Both the position numbers and the translations under genes were made by a program. Under the pieces are notes generated by a model. It had not been told where the DNA came from. It saw only the letters and a list, made by a program, of their open reading frames with translations, and searched no databases. Below, in pieces: positions 8,477 to 17,312 of a stretch of DNA of 64,000 bases; positions within the stretch are counted from its first letter, which is position 1; each line of letters begins with the position of its first letter. This DNA is from Sphingomonas sp. Leaf67 (GTDB lineage Bacteria > Pseudomonadota > Alphaproteobacteria > Sphingomonadales > Sphingomonadaceae): NCBI RefSeq assembly GCF_001421965.1, contig NZ_LMLP01000001.1:806001-870000 (forward strand). The letters are read 5' to 3'.

Positions 8477-10180
8477 TTACTTCTGCTCGCCCCGAGCCTT
8501 CAACGCTTCGCCGAGGATGTCGCCGAGCGACGCACCCGAGTCCGACGAACCGTACTGCGCAACGGCCTGCTTCTCTTCGGCGATCTGCATCGCCTTGATC
8601 GAGAAGGTCGGCTTCTTCGAACGATCGAAGCCGGTGACCATCGCGTCAAACTTCTGGCCGACCTGGAAACGCTCCGGACGCTGTTCGTCGCGGTCGCGGC
8701 CGAGATCGGTGCGCTTGATGAAGCCGGTCGCGCCATCGTCGCCCTGCTGCACTTCGAGGCCCGCATCGCGGACTTCGAGCACGGTCACGGTCACGATCGC
8801 ACTCTTGTTCAGACGGTCGCCCGCCTGCGCCGCGACCGGGCCGCCACGCTCAAGCTGCTTCATGCCGAGCGAGATACGCTCCTTGTCCGGCTCGATCGCC
8901 AGCACGACGGCCTGAACCGTCTCGCCCTTGCGATGCAGGTTCAGCGCGTCTTCGCCCGAAATGCCCCATGCGATGTCCGACATGTGGACCATGCCGTCGA
9001 CGTCGCCGTCCAGACCAATGAACAGGCCGAATTCGGTCGCGTTCTTGACTTCGCCCTCGACGGTCGAGCCGACGGGGTGATCCTCCGCGAACTTCTCCCA
9101 CGGATTGGCCTGCGCCTGCTTGAGGCCCAGCGAGATGCGGCGCTTGTCCTGATCGACTTCGAGAACGATCACATCGACTTCCTGGCTGGTCGACACGATC
9201 TTGCCCGGATGGACGTTCTTCTTGGTCCAGCTCATTTCCGACACGTGGACCAGACCTTCGATGCCCGGCTCCAGTTCGACGAACGCACCATATTCGGTGA
9301 TGTTCGTGACGCGGCCCGACAGCTTCGCGCCGACCGGATACTTGGCACCGGCGCCATCCCACGGATCGCTCTCAAGCTGCTTCATGCCGAGCGAGATGCG
9401 CTGCGTGTCGCGGTTGATGCGGATGATCTGAACCTTGACGGTGTCGCCGATGTTCAGGACTTCCGACGGGTGACCAACGCGCTTGTACGACAGGTCGGTG
9501 ACGTGCAGCAGGCCGTCGATACCGCCGAGGTCGACGAACGCACCGTAATCGGTGATGTTCTTGACAACGCCGTCGATGACCTGACCTTCGGCCAGGCTCT
9601 GGATCAGGCCCGAACGCTGCTCGGCGCGGGTTTCTTCCAGCACGGCGCGACGCGACACGACGATGTTGCCGCGCTTGCGGTCCATCTTCAGGATCTGGAA
9701 CGGCTGCGGAATGTCCATCAGCGGGGTGACGTCGCGCACCGGACGGATATCGACCTGCGAACCCGGCAGGAACGCAACGGCGCCCGACAGGTCGACCGTG
9801 AAGCCGCCCTTGACGCGACCGAAGATGACGCCCTCGACGCGGGCGGTCTTGGCGAATTCGGTTTCCAGCTTGTCCCACGCGGCTTCGCGACGGGCGCGGT
9901 CGCGGCTCAGCATCGCTTCGCCGTTCGAATTCTCTACGCGGTCGACATAGACTTCGACTTCGTCACCAACCTTCAGATCGGCCTTCTGACCCGGCGCAGC
10001 GAATTCGCGCAGCGGCACGCGGCCTTCGGACTTCAGGCCGACGTCGATGACGGCGAGGTCGTTTTCGATCCCGGTGACGGTGCCGATGACAACGCGGCCC
10101 TCGAAGCTTTCCGAGGCGCCGAACATGTCGTCGAGCATCGACGCGAAATCGTCACGGGTGGGATTTGCCATGCTGGCCAT
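8477..10180 (-). CDS. rpsA: 30S ribosomal protein S1
   Basis: A 567-residue protein with six S1 (OB-fold) repeats, starting near residues 27, 115, 200, 285, 372 and 460. The middle repeats show the classic ITDYGAFVDL, ITEYGAFVEL and ATEFGLFIGL signatures. S1 binds mRNA on the small ribosomal subunit and helps initiation on leaders with weak Shine-Dalgarno sequences. The start is MASMANPTRDDF, with AGGAAC 12 bases upstream; a second ATG nine bases later is possible. cmk, often found upstream of rpsA, is absent here. The leader appears long (see the candidate promoter at 10377-10405). Confidence 0.97.
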   Translation of the reverse strand: MASMANPTRDDFASMLDDMFGASESFEGRVVIGTVTGIENDLAVIDVGLKSEGRVPLREFAAPGQKADLKVGDEVEVYVDRVENSNGEAMLSRDRARREAAWDKLETEFAKTARVEGVIFGRVKGGFTVDLSGAVAFLPGSQVDIRPVRDVTPLMDIPQPFQILKMDRKRGNIVVSRRAVLEETRAEQRSGLIQSLAEGQVIDGVVKNITDYGAFVDLGGIDGLLHVTDLSYKRVGHPSEVLNIGDTVKVQIIRINRDTQRISLGMKQLESDPWDGAGAKYPVGAKLSGRVTNITEYGAFVELEPGIEGLVHVSEMSWTKKNVHPGKIVSTSQEVDVIVLEVDQDKRRISLGLKQAQANPWEKFAEDHPVGSTVEGEVKNATEFGLFIGLDGDVDGMVHMSDIAWGISGEDALNLHRKGETVQAVVLAIEPDKERISLGMKQLERGGPVAAQAGDRLNKSAIVTVTVLEVRDAGLEVQQGDDGATGFIKRTDLGRDRDEQRPERFQVGQKFDAMVTGFDRSKKPTFSIKAMQIAEEKQAVAQYGSSDSGASLGDILGEALKARGEQK

Positions 10181-10376
10181 ATAAATCTTGGTTCCTGAAC
10201 GTACTGATTTCCGGCCGGCCGGTTGTCTCCGGCGGTCTTTGACCGGGATTGCCGCGCGCGCCGAATACGACACGCGGCATTCGGCGACCCCGTCGTCACG
10301 AAAGGCTTGCCCCGGCTATGCGGAAAGGGCGCGCAAGCACCCGGCCCTCGCGAGTCTGTGCTCGTCGAACCGGCGC

Positions 10377-10405
10377 GCCATACGCTTTTTGGGCGGAGGG
10401 TGCAA
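10377..10405 (-). promoter_or_regulatory. rpsA: candidate rpsA promoter
   Basis: On the minus strand TTGCAC (10405-10400) and TATGGC (10382-10377) are 17 bases apart, the usual sigma-70 spacing. The -10 match is only partial. Use of this site would give rpsA a leader of roughly 190 bases, room for autoregulation by S1. Inferred by eye only. Confidence 0.35.
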
Positions 10406-10442
10406 CGGTTTGAGGTTCGCGCTCGGGTAGAAGAAGGGATTG

Positions 10443-10707
10443 GTTCACGCGAAGGCGCGAAGGCGCGAAGACGCGGAGAAGAAGCGCGAAGGTTGGATTT
10501 CGCGCAGAGGCGCGGAATCGCAGATAGGTTGCGATCGCGGCGACGTCCTGCCGCGCCAGCGGCTGTCATCTATAGTTGCAGCGATATCGAAAGGCTGTGC
10601 CGGACAACCATCCGCCGTCCACCACGCAACCCCCTCTGCGACTCCGCGCCTTCGCGCGAAATCCAACCTTCTGCCCTTACCTTCGCGTCTTCGCGCCTTC
10701 GCGTGAA
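10443..10707. repeat. long inverted repeat with GCGAAGGCGCGAAGACGCG arms
   Basis: The left arm (10443-10522) and right arm (10635-10707) are imperfect reverse complements over 73-80 bases, separated by about 112 bp. Both contain TTCACGCGAAGGCGCGAAG-type tracts, then AGGTTGGATTTCGCGC, then AGGCGCGGA with TCGCAG. The left arm has an extra GCGCGAAG unit. This looks like a non-autonomous mobile repeat or an extended RNA hairpin. No transposase gene is near it. Confidence 0.8.
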
Positions 10708-10714
10708 AACAAGA

Positions 10715-12394
10715 TCACCCGCGCCGCGCGCCCGGCCGATACGGTTTTGCCGAATGCCGCGGCGGTGCGCTGTTCGTGCGCCGCTGCGGCGCGGCGGGCG
10801 GGCCGGCCATCTGTTCGAACATCAGATCGTCATCGGGCGTCGCGGTGCGCTTGACCGATGCGACGAACTTGCCGGCGATCGCCTTGGGAATTTCGAACGC
10901 CGACTCGTCGTTGCCGATGCGGATCGCACCGATCTCGCTTTTGGTAATGTGACCGCGGCGGCACAGCAGCGGCAACAACCAGCGCGGATCGGCATTGTGA
11001 CGGCGGCCGACATTCATGCGGAACCACACCGTATCCTCGAAGCCCGGACGCGGCCCTTCCGGACGCTCCCGCCGTTCGGGTGCACCGGCTGCCGACAATT
11101 CCTCGGGCGCGGGCAGCTTGGCGCGATAGGCGCGAACCAGCAACGCCGCAATATCCTCGGGCGACTTCTCGGTCAGCAACCGCGCACCCAGCTCGACATC
11201 GGCCTCGTCGAATTCGACCGGCTCCGCCAGCTTGGCGAGCAGGCGCTCGCGATCGGCGGCATGGATCTGTTCGGGCGTCGGCACGCCGATCCATTCGGCG
11301 TTGATCTTCGCATCGCGCAACAGCCCTTCGACCCGGCGACGACGCTGGAACGGCACGATCAGCGCAGCAATCCCCTTCTTGCCCGCACGACCGGTCCGAC
11401 CCGACCGGTGCTGCAACGCCTCGGCATCGCGCGGCAGTTCGACGTGGACGACGAGGCTCAGCGACGGCAGATCGATCCCGCGCGCGGCGACGTCGGTCGC
11501 GACGCAGACGCGGGCGCGGCGGTCGCGCAGTGCCTGCAACGCGTGATTGCGCTCCGACTGCGAATGCTCACCCGACAGCGCCACCGCGTCGAAACCGCGC
11601 TCGACCAGATTGGCGTGCAGGTGCCGCACCGCCTCACGCGTCGCGCAGAACAGGAACGCGGTGTCCGGTTCGTGCAGGCGCAGCAGGTTGACGACCGCAT
11701 TCTCGATATCGTTCGGGGCGACGGTCATCGCCTGATAGCTGATGTCGCCATGGCCCCGCTCCGCCTCGCGCGTGTCGATGCGGAACGCGTCCTTCTGGTA
11801 CCGCTTGGCCAGCGCGACGATCGGCTTGGCCAGCGTCGCCGAGAACAGCATCGTGCGGCGTTCGGCGGGCGTACGGTCCAAAATCCCTTCGAGATCCTCG
11901 CGAAAGCCCATGTCGAGCATCTCGTCGGCTTCATCGAGGATCGCGACCTTCAGGCTCGACAGGTCGAGCGCCCCGCGTTCGATATGATCGCGCAGCCGGC
12001 CCGGCGTCCCCACCACGATGTGCGTGCCGTGGCTCAGGTTGCGGCGTTCGCGCGCCGCGTCCATGCCGCCGACGCACGACACGATGCGCGCGCCGTTCTC
12101 GCCATATAGCCACTGCAGTTCGCGCGCGACCTGCAACGCGAGTTCGCGGGTCGGAGCGATGGCCAGCGCGAGCGGCGCGCCGGCGCGCGGCATCTTGTCG
12201 TCGGCGTCGAGCAGGTCGCGCGCCATGGCAAGGCCGAAGGCAACGGTCTTGCCCGATCCGGTCTGGGCGGACACGAGCAGGTCGCGTCCCTCGGCTTCGG
12301 GGGTAAGGACGGCCGCCTGCACGGCGGTCGGGGATTCATAGCCGCGCGCGGAAAGCGCCGCGGCTAACGGTTCGGGCAACGTCGAAAAAGGCAT
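10715..12394 (-). CDS. DEAD-box ATP-dependent RNA helicase (DbpA/CsdA-like)
   Basis: A 559-residue RNA helicase. It carries the whole motif set: a Q-motif region near residue 20, AQTGSGKT (motif I, about 43-50), PTRELA, TPGR, DEAD, SAT, and the second RecA domain with ATDVAARGIDLP and HRSGRTGRAG. A basic C-terminal segment (about 465-530, with VWFRMNVGRRHNADPRWLLP and ITKSEIGAIRI) looks like the DbpA-type RNA-binding domain, followed by an Arg/Pro-rich tail. Likely roles are ribosome assembly or cold-related RNA remodelling. It has its own promoter region, divergent from msrB. Confidence 0.93.
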   Translation of the reverse strand: MPFSTLPEPLAAALSARGYESPTAVQAAVLTPEAEGRDLLVSAQTGSGKTVAFGLAMARDLLDADDKMPRAGAPLALAIAPTRELALQVARELQWLYGENGARIVSCVGGMDAARERRNLSHGTHIVVGTPGRLRDHIERGALDLSSLKVAILDEADEMLDMGFREDLEGILDRTPAERRTMLFSATLAKPIVALAKRYQKDAFRIDTREAERGHGDISYQAMTVAPNDIENAVVNLLRLHEPDTAFLFCATREAVRHLHANLVERGFDAVALSGEHSQSERNHALQALRDRRARVCVATDVAARGIDLPSLSLVVHVELPRDAEALQHRSGRTGRAGKKGIAALIVPFQRRRRVEGLLRDAKINAEWIGVPTPEQIHAADRERLLAKLAEPVEFDEADVELGARLLTEKSPEDIAALLVRAYRAKLPAPEELSAAGAPERRERPEGPRPGFEDTVWFRMNVGRRHNADPRWLLPLLCRRGHITKSEIGAIRIGNDESAFEIPKAIAGKFVASVKRTATPDDDLMFEQMAGPPAAPQRRTNSAPPRHSAKPYRPGARRG

Positions 12395-12570
12395 AAAGCG
12401 CCAAATGGCCCCAAATTGCGGCCACTACAAGGCCAAGACGGCGGCTTCACACCAATGCATGTAGCGTGACGTGCAAATTCCCGGCTGCTGCCGGTTCGGT
12501 CGGGAAGCGTACACGCGCCGTTGTCGGCTCCGGCGCGGCCACCCACATCGGTCTTTCGAAAGGAATTTTC

Positions 12571-13056
12571 ATGTCGATCGATCGCCGCCGCCTGCTGGAA
12601 CTGACCGGATTATCGGGACTTGCCGCCCTGATCGGTTGCGCGCCCGAGACAAGCGAGGCCGCGCCCGGTTTTCCGTTCAAGCTGACCGATGCGCAGTGGA
12701 AGGCCCGTCTGACACCCGCACAATATAATGTATTGCGCCAGGAAGGGACCGAGCGCCCCTATAGCAGCCCGCTGAACGGCGAGAAGCGCAAGGGACAGTT
12801 CGCCTGCGTCGGGTGCGGCCATCCATTGTTCGCGTCGATGACCAAGTTCGAAAGCGGGACCGGCTGGCCCAGCTTCTACGCACCGCTGAACGGCGCGGTG
12901 GCGACCGCGACCGATCGCTCGATGCTGATGACCCGGATCGAAGTGCGGTGCGCACGCTGCGGCGGACATCTCGGCCATGTGTTCGACGACGGCCCCAGGC
13001 CGACCGGCAAACGCTATTGCATGAACGGCGTGGCGATGACCTTCCGCCCGGCCTGA
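12571..13056 (+). CDS. msrB: peptide methionine-R-sulfoxide reductase, exported lipoprotein
   Basis: A 161-residue MsrB that reduces the R-epimer of methionine sulfoxide in oxidised proteins. Zinc is held by CVGC and CARC pairs, GTGWPSF is the substrate loop, and the catalytic Cys lies in RYCMNG near the C-terminus. The N-terminus MSIDRRRLLELTGLSGLAAL ends in the lipobox LIGC and has consecutive arginines. The protein is therefore probably exported, perhaps by Tat, and lipid-anchored, unlike the usual cytoplasmic MsrB. AAGGA seven bases upstream sets the start; the frame continues upstream without family similarity. Confidence 0.93.
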   Translation: MSIDRRRLLELTGLSGLAALIGCAPETSEAAPGFPFKLTDAQWKARLTPAQYNVLRQEGTERPYSSPLNGEKRKGQFACVGCGHPLFASMTKFESGTGWPSFYAPLNGAVATATDRSMLMTRIEVRCARCGGHLGHVFDDGPRPTGKRYCMNGVAMTFRPA

Positions 13057-13062
13057 AACGGC

Positions 13063-13100
13063 GCACGGCCCGCAATACCGGTCGGTACGGCGGGCCGTGC
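13063..13100. terminator. bidirectional terminator-like hairpin
   Basis: GCACGGCCCGC (13063-13073) and GCGGGCCGTGC (13090-13100) are perfect reverse complements. The loop itself can pair (TACC with GGTA). It sits between the convergent stops of msrB and the CHAP gene. There is no T tract on either side, so termination is inferred from position. Confidence 0.5.
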
Positions 13101-13119
13101 AGCAGTTCGGTGGAAGCCA

Positions 13120-13695
13120 TCAGTCGTTGAGCGCGACGACCTGCCGGGCGTGCTGCGGCTGGATGCTCGCTCCACCGGTCGGGGCCGGCGGATCGACCTT
13201 GGCGATTTCCATCGGCGCCGCGAATTCGGCGGGGACAGGTGCGTGGCCGGCATAGATGAAGCCATTGGCAGGATAGGCAGAGGTGCCGAGCCCGCCGAGT
13301 GGACCGAACCATACCTTCACTTCGCTCCAGTCGCCCGCTGCCGACACATCGATCGCGCGGACGTCGCGTTCGATGCCGCCGCGCTGCGACCAGTTGGCGT
13401 GGGTGAGCAACACTTCGCGGTCGCTGACGACCTTCGACACCATGGCGACATGACCTAAGCGCATCTTCGACGTTGCTGCGAACGACAGTACCGCGCCTTC
13501 CTTCGGCGCATGGCCGCGTTCGTACTTGCCGGCCGCCTGACCCCACCACGTATGGGCGTTGCCGAAGATTTCGACGCCGGAGATTTCGCGGGCATAGGGG
13601 GCGCATTGCCAGAACCGGGCCTGCGCCGGGGCTACCATCGCCAGGGCGCACGAAGCCACCAGCGCAAAACGCGCTGCCAAAGCACCAAAATTCAT
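13120..13695 (-). CDS. secreted CHAP-domain amidase/peptidase
   Basis: A 191-residue exported protein with a signal peptide ending near AQA. A CHAP (NlpC/P60-like) fold follows at once: FWQCAPYAREISG places the nucleophile Cys31 at the start of a helix, GHVAMVSKV supplies the catalytic His82, and LTHANWSQRGG the polar third residue. Such enzymes cleave peptidoglycan stem peptides or amide bonds. The start was chosen for the signal peptide and GGGGATCAG just upstream; the open frame extends about 90 codons further without similarity. Convergent with msrB. Confidence 0.88.
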   Translation of the reverse strand: MNFGALAARFALVASCALAMVAPAQARFWQCAPYAREISGVEIFGNAHTWWGQAAGKYERGHAPKEGAVLSFAATSKMRLGHVAMVSKVVSDREVLLTHANWSQRGGIERDVRAIDVSAAGDWSEVKVWFGPLGGLGTSAYPANGFIYAGHAPVPAEFAAPMEIAKVDPPAPTGGASIQPQHARQVVALND

Positions 13696-14039
13696 CTGAT
13701 CCCCACGGCCCAACGAATGTCGTGAGCGGCATGAAGCAGGGTTTGATGGCCACGGAAACCCCATGGCCCGCCGATCGGGAACCAATTCGGACGAAGCGTG
13801 TTGCGGCGGCGATGACTGGCAGATGAACCGATCCGGCCGCCACTTTCCTGCTCCGCCCTTTACCATTTCAACGCTTCGTCGGGTTCGCGCCGATGCGACG
13901 AACCGCATGACAAGGATGTTGCAATGCAGCACCCGGCATGATCGGATGTGTCGTCGACCGGGTTGCGACATGTTCGTTCAGTAAGCTGTTAACCGTTTCC
14001 GCGTAACATCCGGTCGTTGGCTATTTGGGCGGGGAGTTG
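13696..14039. other. 344-bp intergenic region, no gene seen
   Basis: This divergent gap separates the CHAP gene from the unknown gene at 14040. It should hold both promoters. No obvious palindrome, RNA gene or supported short coding sequence was found. Confidence 0.5.
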
Positions 14040-14594
14040 ATGATGGCGATTGCACGCAGACCAGCCGAAGGGGCGATGACGCTGGCCGAAATGAAGGAAT
14101 TCGCGACGTTTTCGTCGGCGACGCAGCGGTACATCCGTCGCTCGCTCGACATCGGTCTCGACCGGGACGACGCGATGCGGCGCTGGTCGCGCGACGTCGT
14201 GGAAGCCGCCAGCATCCGCGCCCAGGCCCGCATCTACGACCGCCTTCCCGATATCCGTGCCTGCATCCCCGAAGACAGCGGCCTCGATGCGACCGAGCCG
14301 TTCATGACGCCACTGCTCATGGTTACCGCCTTCGATCTGGGTCAGGGACGGCTGACGACGTTCGGCGCCTATCGCTTCCTGTACGAACGGCTGGTCGGTG
14401 CCGAGGCGCGGCCGTGGCTGCCCGCCGCCTTCTGCGCATCGGCGGCGCTGCCGCATCTGCATCCCGAACTACGGCGCAAGCTGTTGCAGTCGCTCAGCGA
14501 AGCGGCAGCGACCGCATCGGGCTGGTCGCTGCGGCCGCCCGCATTCTATCCGGCATGGGTCGAAAAGGTCGAAGCCGGCGCGCCGATGCATTGA
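14040..14594 (+). CDS. hypothetical protein
   Basis: A 184-residue protein of unknown function. GGGGAG at 14031-14036 precedes two adjacent ATGs (14040 and 14043), and either could be used. The protein has no signal peptide or membrane segment. It appears mostly helical, with an Arg-rich region (TQRYIRRSLDIGL, RDDAMRRWSRDVVEAAS) and a second conserved-looking stretch (FGAYRFLYERLVGAEARPWL). Codon use matches its neighbours. It is convergent with the extensin-like gene only 13 bp away. I do not recognise the family. Confidence 0.7.
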   Translation: MMAIARRPAEGAMTLAEMKEFATFSSATQRYIRRSLDIGLDRDDAMRRWSRDVVEAASIRAQARIYDRLPDIRACIPEDSGLDATEPFMTPLLMVTAFDLGQGRLTTFGAYRFLYERLVGAEARPWLPAAFCASAALPHLHPELRRKLLQSLSEAAATASGWSLRPPAFYPAWVEKVEAGAPMH

Positions 14595-14607
14595 TCGACC
14601 GGCGGGT

Positions 14608-15345
14608 TCAGCGGCACGCGCCGCCGAACCCGCGTGCCGCCTGATCGAAGTGGAAATGGTCGCGATGGGCGGCGTTGTAATCGGGGGACAACGCCGTCGA
14701 AAACACGCCGCACGCCCCGTCGCGAACCTCGCGCAGGAACGCCGCCTTCGCCGCGTCGTCGCGCCCCTCCCCCGCCGTCCAGTCGCCGACGACACTGATC
14801 CGGCGACCATCGCCCAGCACGAAGGCGGCGATATCCAGCGCATTCGCCGTCGCATGCTCGCTGAACGCGCCGGTGTCGCGGCCATAGAGCCGCCGGCAAT
14901 TATAGCTGCCGAAATTCTGGATCCGGGCGACCGGCGATCCGAAATGCTTCCGGGCGGCCGGCTGTACGACCTGCCATTCCCATAGCGCCATGGCGGTCGC
15001 CACCCGGCACGAGACACCGACATCGGGCGTGATGGCGATGGTGCGCGATCCGCCGCCGCGCATCCGCACGGCGTCGTCATAGCCACATTGTGCCGATCCC
15101 TCACGCGGCGGCAGTACGGTATAGCGGACCCCCGCCGCATCGAGCAGCGCCCGACAGCCGGCAAAGTCGCCGCGCAGTTCCCCGATCTTGCCGCGCGTGA
15201 ACATGCCGATCGGCTGCGACAGGTCGAGCGGCGTCCATGGCACGTCCTGCGGCCGGCTGCGCGCAAAGGCGTATAGGGCGAAGGCGATCGCGGCGAGGAT
15301 CGCGAACCACACCAGCGCACGGATGCCTGCCGACAGCGCCTTCAC
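14608..15345 (-). CDS. extensin-like C-terminal domain protein
   Basis: A 245-residue protein with one N-terminal membrane helix (about 10-27) and an extensin-like C-terminal (ExtC) domain. Typical marks are conserved Cys residues in GCRALL, QCGYDD, VSCRVATAMALWEWQVVQPA and SYNCRR, then SEHATANALDIAAF and the C-terminal AHRDHFHFD, which resembles the metal site of DD-carboxypeptidase-like folds. It likely acts on cell-wall material in the periplasm, but no reaction is proven. Its ATG overlaps the NUDIX stop codon by four bases. Confidence 0.85.
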   Translation of the reverse strand: MKALSAGIRALVWFAILAAIAFALYAFARSRPQDVPWTPLDLSQPIGMFTRGKIGELRGDFAGCRALLDAAGVRYTVLPPREGSAQCGYDDAVRMRGGGSRTIAITPDVGVSCRVATAMALWEWQVVQPAARKHFGSPVARIQNFGSYNCRRLYGRDTGAFSEHATANALDIAAFVLGDGRRISVVGDWTAGEGRDDAAKAAFLREVRDGACGVFSTALSPDYNAAHRDHFHFDQAARGFGGACR

Positions 15346-16055
15346 CCCCGCACCGCGCGCGATGCCCGTTCGGCGGTAACCGGATAGCCGAGATCGTCGG
15401 GAATGCAGATCCAGTCACCATCGGTACGGGTTTCGACCCATGGCATGATGGTCCGCACCGACCAGCGCGCCGCCGATGCGAAGGCCGCATCGACATCGCC
15501 ATGTTCGGCCAGCCGCTCCAGCACCCGCCGCGTCGGAAACAACAGGGTCGCCTCTCCCCTGTCCGCCGCCGCCAGGGCAGCCGCCGCCGTCGTCCACAGC
15601 ACGCGGCTATTCTCGGTCGCATCGACGCGCGCGTCCGGGGCATGGTCCGGCAAGCGCGCCAGAAAGAAATGCGTGTCGAACACCCGAACCGGTACGTGCG
15701 TCGGCCGCCACCGCGCATAGGGCACCAGCAGGGTCGGATCGACCGGCCCCAGGTCGGCAATCGCGGCACCCCTCGCCAACGCGACCCGCATCGACTCGAC
15801 ATCGCCGACGATACCGATCGCGATCCCTGCCTCCTCGATCGTTTCGCGGATCGCGGCCAGTCGCGGTGCCAGATCGCCATCCCCCATCGCCAGTGCCAAC
15901 GCATGGTCGCCGGCGTCGATCCGGCCACCCGGAAACACCAGTGCCCCGCCGGCAAACGCCATCGTCGCCGCACGTTCGACCATCAGGATATCGGGCGGGC
16001 CATTGAATCGGTCGCGAAGGACGATCAGCGTGGCGGCGGGAATGGCAGCGGTCAT
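15342..16055 (-). CDS. NUDIX hydrolase, NUDT19-like
   Basis: A 237-residue NUDIX-superfamily pyrophosphohydrolase. The Nudix box is split: FPGGRID comes first, then about 20 inserted residues, then IRETIEEAGI. This arrangement recalls NUDT19/NUDT8-type enzymes that act on CoA or other nucleoside diphosphate derivatives; the substrate here is not known. The start is MTAAIPAATLIVLRD; a longer frame adds unlikely residues. It lies 37 bp after the protease gene and overlaps the extensin-like gene by four bases. Confidence 0.88.
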   Translation of the reverse strand: MTAAIPAATLIVLRDRFNGPPDILMVERAATMAFAGGALVFPGGRIDAGDHALALAMGDGDLAPRLAAIRETIEEAGIAIGIVGDVESMRVALARGAAIADLGPVDPTLLVPYARWRPTHVPVRVFDTHFFLARLPDHAPDARVDATENSRVLWTTAAAALAAADRGEATLLFPTRRVLERLAEHGDVDAAFASAARWSVRTIMPWVETRTDGDWICIPDDLGYPVTAERASRAVRG

Positions 16056-16092
16056 CCACCCCGACGTGGGGAGCGGCGGACACGATGTGAAG

Positions 16093-17307
16093 TCAGTTCG
16101 GCGGCACGATCGGCGGCCCAACCAGCAACCGCCAGCCCTCGGGCAGATAGTCGAGCGACATATAATAATAGAACACGCACGACCGGTCGGGCCGATAGCT
16201 CGCGCCCTTCAACAGCCCGATCGCGATGCCGCCCAGAAACACTGGCCCCCCGCTGTCGCCACCACGACATCCCGACCCGGCAACGGCGACCCAGGTCGGC
16301 AGGCACGGCCCACCGCACAGATCGCCCGATGGCGCGAAATCGACCATCATCACCTCGGCACAGCTATAGCCGCTATTCTCGCCCCGGTGGCACACGATAT
16401 CGCCGACCCGCGTGGCGGCACGACTGCGCTGTCCCTCGACCGTCCGGATCTGCGTCCGGGCCGCGTCGGCAAAGAACAGCGGGCGGGCCGCCTGCGGCGT
16501 CGCGTTGACCTGTACGTCGTGAAAGCCCCAGCCCCATTGTCCGACGAACGTCGTCGGCGTGACCGATCGGTCGGGGCCGATATGGTCGAGTTGATTGGGG
16601 CAATGCGCGGCGGTGACGATGCCGGTCTGTGCGCCATCGGTGACGACGAAGCCGGTCGTGCAATAATAGCGGCGACCGGTGACCGGGTCCGGCCCGATCA
16701 GCCGCGAGCCACCAATGACTTCCCCGGTAAGGTCGAGGTCGGGCCGCCCGGTCGTCGCGATCCGAATCGGCACGCCGGTCAGGTCGGCGATCCGACGCCG
16801 CAATGCTGTGACATCGCCGGCAGCATCGGCTGTACCGATCTGGACCAGCAGCGCTCCCTGTCGGGCATCGACGCCGATCGCCGGCGGGCGCGTCAGCATC
16901 GCACGGATCGCCGCCTGATGCCGGTTGAGGGCGTCGAGCAGTTCTACCCGGGTCGATTTCGCCCCGATCCGAAAGCGGACCGGAACGACCAGATCGCCCG
17001 CCCGGACCTCGCCATCCGCGACCGGTCGATTGCCGGTCAGCAGCACCGATACCGCGCCATCCGGCTCGATCGCGACGCCGGTGAGCCGATCGCGATAGCG
17101 GCCTTCGATCCAGTCGGTCGCGGCGATGCTGGCGACCTGCTTGCGCAGCAGGATCAGTGCGGCCGCCGGGTCGATGCCACGAAGACGCGCGACCTCGGCG
17201 GCATCCTGCGCCAACGCCGCCTCGCCCGAAACGATCGTGGCGGCATCCTGCGCCGCGACGGGATATCCCGCCACCATCGCAAGCGCCGCCACCATCCAGC
17301 GCAGCAT
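16093..17307 (-). CDS. alpha-lytic/streptogrisin-type serine protease with pro-region
   Basis: A 404-residue exported protease of the trypsin fold (S1, closest in look to alpha-lytic enzymes). A signal peptide (residues 1-20) is followed by a roughly 180-residue pro-region. The catalytic domain begins near RRYYCTTGFVV, with VTAAHC (His235), a likely Asp264 in GFHDVQV, CHRGENSGYSC, and GCRGGDSGGPVF (Ser352). The paired cysteines match the disulfides of this family. The ATG is five bases past the MFS stop, so both genes share a transcript. The open frame runs far upstream through the MFS gene, but that part is not coding. Confidence 0.9.
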   Translation of the reverse strand: MLRWMVAALAMVAGYPVAAQDAATIVSGEAALAQDAAEVARLRGIDPAAALILLRKQVASIAATDWIEGRYRDRLTGVAIEPDGAVSVLLTGNRPVADGEVRAGDLVVPVRFRIGAKSTRVELLDALNRHQAAIRAMLTRPPAIGVDARQGALLVQIGTADAAGDVTALRRRIADLTGVPIRIATTGRPDLDLTGEVIGGSRLIGPDPVTGRRYYCTTGFVVTDGAQTGIVTAAHCPNQLDHIGPDRSVTPTTFVGQWGWGFHDVQVNATPQAARPLFFADAARTQIRTVEGQRSRAATRVGDIVCHRGENSGYSCAEVMMVDFAPSGDLCGGPCLPTWVAVAGSGCRGGDSGGPVFLGGIAIGLLKGASYRPDRSCVFYYYMSLDYLPEGWRLLVGPPIVPPN

Positions 17308-17312
17308 GGCGG

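Larger units (their letters stand above)
10181..10714. other. 534-bp intergenic region upstream of rpsA
   Basis: No convincing gene is present. The half next to rpsA holds a candidate promoter and an untranslated leader. The other half is taken up by a long imperfect inverted repeat (10443-10707). The open frames crossing it have biased composition and no ribosome sites. Confidence 0.7.

Noticed and set aside
10440..10854. Small genes within the inverted repeat upstream of the helicase end
   Set aside because: The frames consist of GCGAAG tandem units and lack start signals.
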